In this document: positions 8,339-17,055 of the stretch, piece after piece | Layout of the letters: each line of letters begins with the position of its first letter | Numbering within the stretch: the first letter of the stretch is position 1 | From: an uncultured Mycoplasmatota bacterium | GTDB taxonomy: Bacteria > Bacillota_I > Bacilli_A > RF39 > UBA660 | NCBI GenBank assembly: GCA_900544605.1 | Contig: UQVP01000003.1 | Span: 1-64,000 of the forward strand | Reading direction: 5' to 3' | Length of the DNA: 64,000 bases | Translations under genes and position numbers: made by a program | Notes under the pieces: model-generated | What the model saw: only the letters and a program-made list of their open reading frames with translations | The model's database searches: none | What the model was told of the DNA's origin: nothing

Positions 8339-9244
8339 ATGAAAGAAAAAGATAAATTTTTATTAACATTTAGTTCGTTTATTTTATTTATAGTATTACT
8401 ACTTGCAGAAAACTTTTTTTATTATACATTATCAATAGATATTAACAATCTAGGTAATTTAAGAAAGATTGTAGATGGAGCTTATATTTTCACTTCACTT
8501 TGTATTGCAATTACTTTTTATTTAGTAAATAAAAAAGCTAAAAACGTTGAAAAAAGACTTATCACTTTTGGAAAAGGCATGGCAGCTTTATTTACATATT
8601 TTACTTTAAGTGAGTTACAAACATTACCTTTAGTTTTATCTGGTGTAGATTATAATGTTATGCCCCTTGCTTTAAAAGTAATATATTTATTAAGTTTTGA
8701 AATTTTAATGGTTTCTGCTATAGGATTAATATTAAATAAAGAAATAAAAAAAGCTTTAACAGATATTAAAAAAAATCATCAAAAATATTTTAGTAAATAC
8801 TTAAAATATTGGTTATATTCTTTAATTATAATGGCTGGTTCAAATATCATTATTAGTTTTATAAATGGTGGTGGGGTTGCTGGCAACGAAGAAACAATAA
8901 GACAAATATTTACAAAAGCACCAATTTACATGTTTATATCAGCTGTATTTATTGCCCCTGTCCTTGAGGAATTAACGTTCAGACAAGCTTTTAGGAATAT
9001 TTTTTCTAACGATAAAGTATTCATTATTATGTCAGGTTTAATATTCGGAGGATTACATGTTATTGGTAATGTAAACAGTCCAGTTGATTTATTATATTTA
9101 ATACCTTATTGTACACCTGGATTTGTATTTGCTTATATTATGGCTAAAACTGATAACGTTTTTGTTTCAATGGGACTTCACTTCTTACACAATGGAGTTA
9201 TGATATCTTTACAAATATTATTAATGGTACTAGGTCAAATTTAG
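8339..9244 (+). CDS. CPBP-family intramembrane metalloprotease
   Basis: A membrane protein of 301 residues with about eight hydrophobic segments and the CPBP (Abi/Rce1-like, CAAX protease) signature. The glutamate motif LEELTFRQAF places EE at 210-211 and R at 215. A GGLHV motif lies near 237-241 and a second His in FLHN near 282. These residues form the glutamate-histidine active site of the family. Substrates are unknown; relatives act in bacteriocin immunity or protein processing. It begins a short plus-strand block, with GGTGAT before the ATG. A terminator overlaps its stop codon. Confidence 0.85.
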   Translation: MKEKDKFLLTFSSFILFIVLLLAENFFYYTLSIDINNLGNLRKIVDGAYIFTSLCIAITFYLVNKKAKNVEKRLITFGKGMAALFTYFTLSELQTLPLVLSGVDYNVMPLALKVIYLLSFEILMVSAIGLILNKEIKKALTDIKKNHQKYFSKYLKYWLYSLIIMAGSNIIISFINGGGVAGNEETIRQIFTKAPIYMFISAVFIAPVLEELTFRQAFRNIFSNDKVFIIMSGLIFGGLHVIGNVNSPVDLLYLIPYCTPGFVFAYIMAKTDNVFVSMGLHFLHNGVMISLQILLMVLGQI

Positions 9245-9261
9245 ACCTAGTATTTTTTTTT
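9229..9261 (+). terminator. Rho-independent terminator after the CPBP gene
   Basis: ACTAGGTC pairs with GACCTAGT around a 7-base loop and is followed by a T run. The stem includes the end of the reading frame and its stop codon. Confidence 0.85.
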
Positions 9262-9300
9262 GAATTGTGCTAATATAAGTTTAGAATAGGAATGACATTT

Positions 9301-10170
9301 ATGAATGAAGAAAAGAAAAAGCATCCCATTATAAAATTTATAATTATATTTATTTTAATAATTGCTGCTATATTATTATATAGTAGATTTATTGCAACAA
9401 AGGGGTTAGTAACCAAAGAATATAAAATAACAAGTAGTAGTATTCAAGATAACTTCCATGGCTTTAAAATAGTACATATAAGTGATGTCCACTATGGAAG
9501 AACAACTGATAAAAAAGATTTAAACAATATGGTTAAAGAAGTTAATTTATTAAAACCTGATATTGTTGTTCTCACTGGTGACTTGATTGATAGAGATACA
9601 AAATTAGATGATGATTTAAAAGGTGAAATAAGTGAAGCTTTAAGTTCAATAAATGCTAATGTAGGAAAATATGCGATAAGTGGCAATCATGATAGTAACT
9701 TTAGTGAATGGGAGAGTATTATTAACGATAGTGGGTTTAAAAATTTAAATGATACATATGAGCTTATATATAATGATGGATATACACCTATATTACTTGC
9801 CGGATTAAGTTCTAATTTAAATAACCAAGTTGATATTACTGAAAGATATAATAAAATTCTTGAATATTCAAATAATGAAAATATCAAAGAATTATACAAA
9901 ATATTATTAATTCATGAACCAGATTATATAAATAATATAGATTATTCAAACTTCAATTTAATTTTAGCTGGGCATTCCCATAATGGGCAAGTAAGATTAC
10001 CATTTATCGGTGGTATTATCTTACCTAATGGAGCAAAAAAATATTATAAAGAACATTATAAAATAAATAATACAGATTTATATATTTCAAGTGGTATAGG
10101 AACTTCAGGAATAAGTTTCAGGTTATTTAATAAACCTTCTATCAATTTTTATCGTTTAACAAACAAATAA
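9301..10170 (+). CDS. Membrane-anchored metallophosphoesterase (YkuE/YaeI-like)
   Basis: A calcineurin-like phosphoesterase tethered by one N-terminal transmembrane segment (about residues 10-28), with the catalytic part probably outside the membrane. The dimetal motifs are all present: HISDVHYG, GDLID, GNHD and the final GHSHNGQ. YkuE-type relatives hydrolyse lipid or phosphoester substrates at the cell surface; the substrate here is unknown. I chose the ATG at 9301 because AGGA lies 9 bases upstream of it, whereas the earlier ATG at 9292 directly abuts that site. Confidence 0.88.
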   Translation: MNEEKKKHPIIKFIIIFILIIAAILLYSRFIATKGLVTKEYKITSSSIQDNFHGFKIVHISDVHYGRTTDKKDLNNMVKEVNLLKPDIVVLTGDLIDRDTKLDDDLKGEISEALSSINANVGKYAISGNHDSNFSEWESIINDSGFKNLNDTYELIYNDGYTPILLAGLSSNLNNQVDITERYNKILEYSNNENIKELYKILLIHEPDYINNIDYSNFNLILAGHSHNGQVRLPFIGGIILPNGAKKYYKEHYKINNTDLYISSGIGTSGISFRLFNKPSINFYRLTNK

Positions 10171-10200
10171 AGAGCTTGTGAAATTCACAAACTCTTTTTT
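10171..10200 (+). terminator. Terminator between convergent genes
   Basis: AGAGcTTGTG pairs with CACAAaCTCT around AAATT and is followed by six T. It ends the phosphoesterase transcript and may also serve the convergent gene. Confidence 0.85.
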
Positions 10201-10960
10201 AAAACAATGATATTAATAGTAACAACCCAAAACTAAATGTTATTAAAACTAATAATAATGTATCTACAAAAGCAGCTTTATGATCTATCTTTTTTGTTTT
10301 AGTAAAACCATTGTTTGTATAAGTACCAATAGCTTCTTCTGTTTTTAATTTTTTATCTAAAGCATCTAATATATAAATTAACTCTTCACTTGTTCTATTT
10401 TTATCTTTAGCAATTTCTTTTAATTCATCAGAACTAAGATTGTATAACCATTCATAATTTAGTCCTTGAGAATTTTTAATTACTTTATTATCATCATTAC
10501 TGATAGTTTTTTTAGGATTAAGTAATTGAATGTCTAAATATTTCCTTACACGATCAGCAATTAATTCAAACGAGTCATAATTTAAATTACGATTATCAAC
10601 AATAACTTCTTTAATGACAGAATCTGTATTAATAAATTCTTGTATATCTTTTATTTTAGACACCAATTCATTTCTTGAATTAATATTATCTCTTTCAACT
10701 TCTTTTTTTAGTATTTTAATAATTTCATTAACAATAATATTGATTTGTAATCTTTTTAAATCCACATTAGGATGTTCTTCTAATTTAAAGCTACTTGGCG
10801 GTAAAGAAAGACGAATACCGTCTTCACCATTATATTTTTCAACATACATAATATCATTTAAATTATCTGGATTAGACATAATTAAATATTCAAAACCATT
10901 CATTGGTATGGCATCTAAGATGTCATACTGTATATTATTATACTTTAATCTCTGTGCCAT
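10199..10960 (-). CDS. Unknown protein with C-terminal membrane anchor
   Basis: A 253-residue protein I do not recognise. Residues 1-55 form a mixed beta region (YDILDAIPMNGFEYLIMSN) resembling in style the N-terminus of the unknown protein at 31801-32559. The middle is charged and helical. The last 25 residues are strongly hydrophobic (TLLLVLITFSFGLLLLISLF), giving a tail-anchored topology with the bulk in the cytoplasm. The ATG at 10960 is preferred because AGGTGAT precedes it; an ATG six codons upstream has no ribosome binding site. No function can be given. Confidence 0.7.
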   Translation of the reverse strand: MAQRLKYNNIQYDILDAIPMNGFEYLIMSNPDNLNDIMYVEKYNGEDGIRLSLPPSSFKLEEHPNVDLKRLQINIIVNEIIKILKKEVERDNINSRNELVSKIKDIQEFINTDSVIKEVIVDNRNLNYDSFELIADRVRKYLDIQLLNPKKTISNDDNKVIKNSQGLNYEWLYNLSSDELKEIAKDKNRTSEELIYILDALDKKLKTEEAIGTYTNNGFTKTKKIDHKAAFVDTLLLVLITFSFGLLLLISLF

Positions 10961-10991
10961 ACTATCACCTATTATCATTATAGCAAAAAAG

Positions 10992-11023
10992 AAAAAAAAG
11001 AAAAGTGTTTTTTTACTTTTCTT
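10992..11023 (-). terminator. Terminator after the pilin-like gene
   Basis: On the minus strand AAGAAAAGT pairs with ACTTTTCTT across a short A-rich loop, followed by a long T run. It ends the 11031-12167 gene. Confidence 0.8.
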
Positions 11024-11030
11024 GATTTTT

Positions 11031-12167
11031 TTAGCTTAAGTTTGATTTTGAGACAGTTATAACTGGGCGAATACCGGCTGGACCATTTGGGGAGGCCCAC
11101 ATAGATAGTGTAGAAAACTCTATTGATACCCAGTAAGCTTCATAATATGTATTAGCTGGTGTTGACGTCCAATAACCATGAAAAGCATCATTTATAGTTG
11201 AATAATCTGTAGGAATAGATTGATACACAGGTCCCATTACAAAATTAGGTAAAGATTCGGCAGATACATTTTCAATTTGTTCTTTTGATGGCAATGTAAT
11301 TTGATTAAATAATAACTTTGTCCATGATGCTGTATTCGTTCTCAACGCAAATTCTGCTGTGATTGGCCCTAATTCATTTGTTGCACATATACCGCCTAAT
11401 TGACAAGGACCGTTATCCTTTTTCATTGTATCTGTCACTACACCACCAGCAGCTTTAAAATCTTCTGCCGATAACCATGATACAGAACCACTTATATTTT
11501 TATTTAATATTAGTGAGACTTTATCACCATTTGTTTCTAATACATAAAACGTTAGGTTTTTGCTATCATCACTATCGCCCAAATTGCATATATATGTTAC
11601 TCCATTATCATATTTACTTGTTGCTTCGGTCGACAATAACCCAATTTCTTCTTCTGAATATGATGATTCTAACAATGGATCAGCTTTAGCATTCCATATA
11701 AAACTTTTTACTTTTTTTTCAGCTACTTTGCATAATACACCATTATATGACTGCCTTGCTGTAGCTTTATCATCTACATAACCAACACTATAATCATCTA
11801 CTGTCAATAATGTTTTTGGATGATATACTCCACCATTGGCTATTCTAACTGTTCCTGATGTTGGTTTATTTCCACTCATATCTATTGTGATTTTATCTTT
11901 ATCATTTTCTCCACATCCTGATGCTGGACATAAATTACCATCTGGTTGGATTTGATAATCTCCATTAGAAATCTTTGTTCCATCAATTTTTGATTCTGCC
12001 ACTTTTTGTTCTACTGCTTTTACATAATTATCAGCAGAACGTTCTGCTGCTCCCTTCTTTGCATTCTTAATTGTATTCATTACTATTGGTGTTGCAATAA
12101 GAGCGATGATTGCTAATACCACTATTACCGCTAATAACTCTATTAAAGTAAAGCCTTTTCTTTTCAT
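11031..12167 (-). CDS. Type IV pilin-like protein with prepilin cleavage motif
   Basis: A 378-residue protein opening with a class III prepilin leader: MKRKG, then FTLIELLAVIVVLAIIALIA. The cleavage site is after Gly5 and the conserved Glu is at mature position 5. A hydrophobic helix of about 25 residues is followed by a large, Ser/Thr/Asn-rich secreted domain with paired cysteines. The domain ends in a GYWTSTPA...YWVS...GIRPVITVSKS pattern seen in secreted proteins of related gut bacteria. No prepilin peptidase, ATPase or platform gene is nearby, so assembly functions must lie elsewhere. It could be a pseudopilin or a surface adhesin. Confidence 0.85.
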   Translation of the reverse strand: MKRKGFTLIELLAVIVVLAIIALIATPIVMNTIKNAKKGAAERSADNYVKAVEQKVAESKIDGTKISNGDYQIQPDGNLCPASGCGENDKDKITIDMSGNKPTSGTVRIANGGVYHPKTLLTVDDYSVGYVDDKATARQSYNGVLCKVAEKKVKSFIWNAKADPLLESSYSEEEIGLLSTEATSKYDNGVTYICNLGDSDDSKNLTFYVLETNGDKVSLILNKNISGSVSWLSAEDFKAAGGVVTDTMKKDNGPCQLGGICATNELGPITAEFALRTNTASWTKLLFNQITLPSKEQIENVSAESLPNFVMGPVYQSIPTDYSTINDAFHGYWTSTPANTYYEAYWVSIEFSTLSMWASPNGPAGIRPVITVSKSNLS

Positions 12168-12302
12168 ATTTCTTTCTACCTCCTATACTTTACACTTTAA
12201 TTATACCCTATTTTATTTTGATTAAACATCTAGTCATTATACAACTTTTTATATATTTTTTTACTTATACATCAACTCCATTCTTATAAAGGACATAGCA
12301 AA

Positions 12303-12352
12303 AAACACAAAGAAATCTAGACTACAAATAAGTCTAGAAACTTTGTGTTTTC
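12303..12352 (-). terminator. Long terminator hairpin downstream of the CofE-like gene
   Basis: On the minus strand AAACACAAAG and TTTCTAGACT pair with AGTCTAGATTT and CTTTGTGTTT around a short loop, followed by T residues. It ends minus-strand transcription in this region. Confidence 0.85.
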
Positions 12353-12433
12353 TTTATTATTCAATATTATAGTATGATTAAATACCCCCCAGGTTGGTGT
12401 TTCTGTTAAATTTTTAACAACAACTTTAACCAT
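12317..12433 (-). CDS. Possible 38-residue small protein
   Basis: In the 327-base gap between the pilin-like and CofE-like genes, the minus strand has an ATG with AGGAAAGTGG upstream and 38 codons to a TAG. The stop codon falls inside the stem of the terminator hairpin. The peptide starts MVKVVVKNLTETP, is not strongly hydrophobic and matches nothing I know. It could be a real small gene that uses the terminator, or chance. The rest of the gap (12168-12302 and 12434-12494) shows nothing further. Confidence 0.35.
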   Translation of the reverse strand: MVKVVVKNLTETPTWGVFNHTIILNNKENTKFLDLFVV

Positions 12434-12494
12434 ACTGCCACTTTCCTTTACTATATTAATTTTACAATATTTTCATTTCTTTTTCAATATATTT

Positions 12495-13682
12495 TTAATC
12501 ATTTGATAAGTTATCAAAATATCCTTGAATAAACACTACAGGTGTTCCTTTATCTCCACTACCACTGGTAAGATCACATAATGAACCTATTAAATCAGTT
12601 AAACGGCGAGGAGTTGTTCCTTGGGATAACATATTACCTTTTAAATCAGAATCTTTCTTTTTTATTTCTTCTTTAATTGCTTCTTTTAATTCATCACCTT
12701 TTAAATTAGCAAATTTATTATCAGAAATGTATTTTAATTTGATTTCGTTTGGTGTACCTTCTAGACCACTTGTATAGGCAGGAGATACAACAGGATCAGC
12801 AAGCTCCCAAATATGTCCAACAGGATCTTTAAATGCGCCATCGCCATAAACCATTACTTCTATATTTTTACCTGTTAATTCTTTTAATTTGTTTTGAATA
12901 TCTAAAACTAATTTATCGCCTGTTTTTGGAAATAGTTTTACTCTTTCTTCTGTTGATTTATTTGAACCAAGCAATCCATAATTAGGGTTAAAGCCACTAC
13001 CATTAACTGGTTCATTCATGATTTCATATAGCCCGTAAACAGTACTTGCGCCTGCTTCTTCTAACATTTTCTTTGTACGATATCTTGTATGAATATCACA
13101 ACTTAAAACATCATTTGTATAGTTCAATATTTCTTTTGGATTATTAGCAAAAACAAATTCTACATCACAGTTTTCACTCTCAATTAAATCTCTATAAAAA
13201 TCAACCATGTTAATTCCTGTAAATGGATGAATAAAAGTTCCAAAAGTTTCTTTATATTCATCTTCACTAATTACACTAGATAAATTATATTTACTATTAT
13301 CTAAAGTTTCTTCATCTAAAATACTATTTCCGACTTCATCTGCTGGAAAACTCAATAACATTATTATTTTATCCATACCGCGAGCTATGCCTTTTAAAAT
13401 CATTGAAAATCTATTACGACTTAAAATTGGATAAACAACCCCAATATTTTTACTTGGAAATTTATTTTGAACATCAGTTGCAATATCATCTACTGTTACA
13501 TAGTTTCCTTCACTAATTCCAACTACTGCTTCAGTAATTGCAACTATATCTTTATCTTTAAATTCAAATCCTTCACTTTCTTTTGCAGCCATTAATGAAT
13601 TAACAACAATATTAGCTAAATCATCATTTTCTTTAATTATAGGTGTTCTAATACCTCTAACTGTTGTACCTACGTTTCTCAT
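12495..13682 (-). CDS. Coenzyme F420-0:L-glutamate ligase-like protein (CofE family)
   Basis: A 395-residue protein with the CofE/FbiB-type start: RNVGTTVRGIRTPII, then DIVAITEAVVGISEGNYV. The later motif GDGAFKDPVGHIWELADPVV recalls the substrate loop of the family. CofE adds glutamate to coenzyme F420, but Bacillota of this type are not known to make F420, and no other F420 gene is present here. It more likely ligates an amino acid to another substrate. Family membership is likely; the reaction is unknown. It stands alone on the minus strand. Confidence 0.65.
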   Translation of the reverse strand: MRNVGTTVRGIRTPIIKENDDLANIVVNSLMAAKESEGFEFKDKDIVAITEAVVGISEGNYVTVDDIATDVQNKFPSKNIGVVYPILSRNRFSMILKGIARGMDKIIMLLSFPADEVGNSILDEETLDNSKYNLSSVISEDEYKETFGTFIHPFTGINMVDFYRDLIESENCDVEFVFANNPKEILNYTNDVLSCDIHTRYRTKKMLEEAGASTVYGLYEIMNEPVNGSGFNPNYGLLGSNKSTEERVKLFPKTGDKLVLDIQNKLKELTGKNIEVMVYGDGAFKDPVGHIWELADPVVSPAYTSGLEGTPNEIKLKYISDNKFANLKGDELKEAIKEEIKKKDSDLKGNMLSQGTTPRRLTDLIGSLCDLTSGSGDKGTPVVFIQGYFDNLSND

Positions 13683-13751
13683 ATCATCCCTCCATCATCT
13701 ACTATCTAATTATATCATGAGAAAATGGATTAGTCTATAAAACCAATTCAT

Positions 13752-14441
13752 TTACAATTTATATATAATCTCTGATATGAATTTAGCAACATTTTTACTA
13801 CTTTGTTCTAAAAATTCTTCATATGTTATAACATTATCTCCGTTAGGTATATCTGAAATAGCTCTTAGTACTAAAAATGGTATATGACATAGATAACATA
13901 CTTGGGCTATACTAGAGCCTTCCATCTCAACACAGTAAGCATCAAATTTGTTTTTTATCTTAGTAGCCATATTTTTATCTGTACAAAATATATCTCCAGA
14001 TGCAATAACACCATTATGGATAGTATATTTATTTTCTCGTGCTACTTCGTTAGCAATTTTAATTAAATATTCATCACCATCTATAAATTTACCCACGTTT
14101 GGAATATAACCTTTTTCATGGTCAAATGCCGTTATATCAAAATCATGTTGAACTAATTTATTTCCAATCACAATATCACAAACACTTAAATTTTCATTTA
14201 ATCCACCTGCTACACCAACATTTATAATATAATCAACTTGCATGTTATCAATTAATATCTGGGTGCATCTAGCGGCATTTACTTTTCCAACTCCTGATTC
14301 ACACAAAACACAATTAGTATTACCTATCGTGCATTCATAAAAATCTAATTCAAAAATTTTATATTCTTTTTCTACATTAACAATATCAAGAAGGGCCTCT
14401 AACTCTTCTTTCATTGCAAAAATAATTCCAATCTTTTTCAT
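13752..14441 (-). CDS. mtnN: 5'-methylthioadenosine/S-adenosylhomocysteine nucleosidase
   Basis: MtnN (Pfs) hydrolyses methylthioadenosine and S-adenosylhomocysteine to adenine plus the thioribose product, recycling by-products of methylation and polyamine synthesis. The 229-residue protein begins GIIFAMKEELEAL and contains GVGKVNAARCTQ, a VGVAGGL loop, CVEMEGSSIAQVCY with the catalytic Glu region, and LRAISDIPNGD with the catalytic Asp. Length and motif order are normal. It lies 10 bases downstream of the putative permease at 14452-15120, so the two probably form an operon. Confidence 0.95.
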   Translation of the reverse strand: MKKIGIIFAMKEELEALLDIVNVEKEYKIFELDFYECTIGNTNCVLCESGVGKVNAARCTQILIDNMQVDYIINVGVAGGLNENLSVCDIVIGNKLVQHDFDITAFDHEKGYIPNVGKFIDGDEYLIKIANEVARENKYTIHNGVIASGDIFCTDKNMATKIKNKFDAYCVEMEGSSIAQVCYLCHIPFLVLRAISDIPNGDNVITYEEFLEQSSKNVAKFISEIIYKL

Positions 14442-14451
14442 GTTGCCTCCT

Positions 14452-15120
14452 TTATAAACGTTTTACATAATGTATTCCTAATTTTTTATATAGTGTAGTT
14501 GATTTAGGTAAACCAAATAATTTAGTAAATATTAAGTTATAAAATTCATCTATAAGCGTTATTGAACATAGTGTAAAACTCATTATTAAAAATGTTTTTT
14601 TATTCATATGTTTCGCTAGATAGAAACAAAGTGGTACTACAGCATATATAAGAAATAAACTTGAAAGGCCAAAAAATAAGACACTTCTAAAGCAAATGAA
14701 TCCTCCTATGTTACAAAAATTTAATATTTCAACATTATAATCCCAATACCTAGTCCCATCTAATAGTAAATAAATGCCTAAACCGGATATATATTCTAAC
14801 AATCCACATGCAACTGCACTTATTAAGAATACTTTAAGTGGTTTTTCACGATATTTATATGTTAAAAAATATACTATCATGGCACCCGTTGCGTAAATAT
14901 TTATCCAAGGTAAGAAGTTACCTCCACGCCAATAAAGTTGTTTCATACCACCATCAAAGAAGTAAAATATAACTTCATAAAAAAAGCCAAATGTACCTGC
15001 TATTACAATAATTAAACAAAATATACCGAGTAAAGTCATTTTATCAAATGAATGATCTTCTTTTAAATATTTACTATACATTTCTTTCATACTACCAAAC
15101 TCCACACTTCTACAATACAT
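14452..15120 (-). CDS. Putative membrane protein of the CmpB family (ABC_trans_CmpB)
   Basis: A 222-residue integral membrane protein with about six hydrophobic helices. The central pattern SAVACGLLEYISG...RYWDYN...NIGGFICFRS is typical of the family annotated as a putative ABC transporter permease (CmpB). No ATPase partner is encoded nearby and the transported substrate is unknown. It is upstream of and close to mtnN. The assignment is by pattern recognition. Confidence 0.75.
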   Translation of the reverse strand: MYCRSVEFGSMKEMYSKYLKEDHSFDKMTLLGIFCLIIVIAGTFGFFYEVIFYFFDGGMKQLYWRGGNFLPWINIYATGAMIVYFLTYKYREKPLKVFLISAVACGLLEYISGLGIYLLLDGTRYWDYNVEILNFCNIGGFICFRSVLFFGLSSLFLIYAVVPLCFYLAKHMNKKTFLIMSFTLCSITLIDEFYNLIFTKLFGLPKSTTLYKKLGIHYVKRL

Positions 15121-15130
15121 TCATTATATC

Positions 15131-15157
15131 AAAAAGGCAGACTTTTGTCTGCACTTT
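15131..15157 (-). terminator. Terminator after the HTH membrane regulator
   Basis: GCAGAC pairs with GTCTGC around AAAA, flanked by AAAAGT and CTTTTT on the minus strand, just after the stop of the 15157-15762 gene. Confidence 0.8.
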
Positions 15158-15762
15158 TATCCTAATACTTTTTTATTCCAACTTCTTTTATTACATTTAG
15201 GGCATTTCAAATATCTTGTTGTTCCATAGTGTATAGCAAAGTAAACAGATGAATATTTAGGTACATACTTGTGATGACACTTTTTACACTCATAATAGCC
15301 TGTTTCTGTTTCTATTTTTAAAGCAAATGAAACGCCTACAATTAAAATTAAGAATGATAAAATAAACAACATAGTTTTTACTATTACATTCATTTCTATA
15401 AATGATGCTACAAATATAAGAACAATAAAAGTTATGCTTGACATAAAGCCAATAACCATTTCATACATCATCATCTTTTTATTTTGTGCTTCTCTTTCTT
15501 TTGCCATTGCTAATAAATTAGCTTCTGATTTTTCATTATAATCTTTTTTATCCACTATCTCACCACTAAATAGATCATTAATAGAAATATTAAATATTTT
15601 GCATAATTCAGGAATAGTACCAATGTCAGGCATACATACACCAGTTTCCCATTTAGAAATTGCTCGATCAGTAAGATTTAATTTTTCTGCAAGTTCATAT
15701 TGCGTTAGTTTATTTTCCTTCCTTAATTTGTTTATGAATTTTCCTATTTTAATTTGATCCAT
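15157..15762 (-). CDS. XRE-family regulator with membrane helices and zinc ribbon
   Basis: A 201-residue protein. Residues 5-65 form a Cro/C1-type helix-turn-helix (LRKENKLTQYELAEKLNLTDRAISKWETG). Two hydrophobic helices follow (about 98-145). The C-terminal part has a zinc-ribbon-like pair CKKC and CPKC (about 162-192). The topology suggests a membrane-bound DNA-binding regulator, perhaps sensing envelope state or metal. It is followed by its own terminator. The target genes are unknown. The 226 bases upstream are very AT-rich with nothing else recognised. Confidence 0.8.
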   Translation of the reverse strand: MDQIKIGKFINKLRKENKLTQYELAEKLNLTDRAISKWETGVCMPDIGTIPELCKIFNISINDLFSGEIVDKKDYNEKSEANLLAMAKEREAQNKKMMMYEMVIGFMSSITFIVLIFVASFIEMNVIVKTMLFILSFLILIVGVSFALKIETETGYYECKKCHHKYVPKYSSVYFAIHYGTTRYLKCPKCNKRSWNKKVLG

Positions 15763-15988
15763 ATAGTTTCTCCTTTCTTAATTTAATATACAATAAATTA
15801 CATTAAATTAACACGAACTAAAGGTTGAATTTAGTTCTTAATATGTAGTCAGAATTTATCTTTATTAGTTCTTATTTTCTATTTTTTAAATTATAAATTT
15901 TATATTTGATTTAACATTTCATTTATATATATTTTCTATTTATCACATTACAAATACTACACTATTTTACTAATTACATACAATTTTA

Positions 15989-16828
15989 TTATATCATACA
16001 GTTTATTCTTTTCTTTAATTCTTTTATATATAATTCTTCATTAATTTTATAAATATAGCTATATTTCTTACCAATATCTTTTATTGACATTCCGCTTATA
16101 TAAACTTCTTTTTTATCTAATATTATATATCTATCATGAAATGGGTTATTGCATATGAATACGACATTCTTGTATTGACTAGTATATTTTTTTATTAATA
16201 TTTCGTCTAAATTTTTAGATAATATAATTATTTTTCTATCAATATTTCTTAAAATATCAAACAATTCTTTATTAGCATAGTTATCCACAATAATTATATC
16301 TTCTTTTGCTTGATTTAATATATCAATAAAAATTGAATATGCATCATATATTTTTCCTTCATATATAATAGAATTTTGACGAGAAGACATTTTGTCAAAT
16401 GAGTTTTCCAATTTTAGTATTCTTTCTTCATGATTAAGAAGTATGTTACTTTTATTCTCATATGATATATATTTCCTCATATATACAAATGCACGTATTA
16501 TCTTCACACTCATTTCACTAGCTACATCGGTTTTCAATACAGAAGCAAGCATAGCAACGCCTTCTTCAGTAAATACATGAGGATTAATTCTAGTCATTTT
16601 ATTTGCGGTTCCAAATTGGAACCACAATTTTTCTGTTTCTTCATTTGTTAATTGAAAATAAAAATCATTTGGAAATCTGTTAATGTTCCTTTTTACTGCC
16701 TTATTAATATCTTTCGTTCCATTAGCACACTCGTATAATTTTGCTAAATCAGAATCTAACATAACTTGTTTACCTCTTATTTCGTAAATCATATCTTCTA
16801 TTCTTTCTTTTTCTATTATTTCATTCAT
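15989..16828 (-). CDS. ORF6N domain protein
   Basis: A 279-residue protein with an N-terminal ORF6N DNA-binding domain, typical of phage antirepressors and widespread accessory genes. Characteristic stretches are IRGKQVMLDSDLAKLYE, RFPNDFYFQLT and the HVFTEEGVAMLASVL end of the domain. The C-terminal half holds HDRYIILD and ISGMSIKDIGKK, resembling the phospholipase-D-like fold often fused to ORF6N. I chose the ATG at 16828, with AAGGA upstream, over a longer reading. No phage genes surround it, so it is probably a stand-alone mobile-associated gene. Confidence 0.85.
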   Translation of the reverse strand: MNEIIEKERIEDMIYEIRGKQVMLDSDLAKLYECANGTKDINKAVKRNINRFPNDFYFQLTNEETEKLWFQFGTANKMTRINPHVFTEEGVAMLASVLKTDVASEMSVKIIRAFVYMRKYISYENKSNILLNHEERILKLENSFDKMSSRQNSIIYEGKIYDAYSIFIDILNQAKEDIIIVDNYANKELFDILRNIDRKIIILSKNLDEILIKKYTSQYKNVVFICNNPFHDRYIILDKKEVYISGMSIKDIGKKYSYIYKINEELYIKELKKRINCMI

Positions 16829-16852
16829 ATTTACTATTCCTTCTTTTATGGA

Positions 16853-16889
16853 ATAAAAAAGATATACTTCTTTTATAAAAGTATATCTT
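16853..16889 (-). terminator. Terminator upstream of the ORF6N gene
   Basis: On the minus strand AAGATATACTT pairs with AAGTATATCTT and is followed by six T. It lies 25 bases before the ORF6N start. It probably ends transcription from rlmD and the 17056-18144 gene, or attenuates ORF6N expression. Confidence 0.65.
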
Positions 16890-17055
16890 CGCATGCATAT
16901 AATCTTCATTGCCAAAAGATTATAAGCCCTAGTCGACCAAATTGTCATATTAATAATAGGCAACTTAATTAATACACTGTTATTATATCAAAAACATATT
17001 CAACATACAATAACAAATACTAATATTATAAAAATGCCATATTTATTTAGTTTAA

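Noticed and set aside
12495..13682. Evidence for coenzyme F420 biosynthesis
   Set aside because: Only a CofE-like gene is present; other F420 genes are not seen, so the pathway is not claimed.
15989..16828. Prophage suggested by the ORF6N gene
   Set aside because: No integrase, structural or lysis genes are nearby; ORF6N genes are often solitary.
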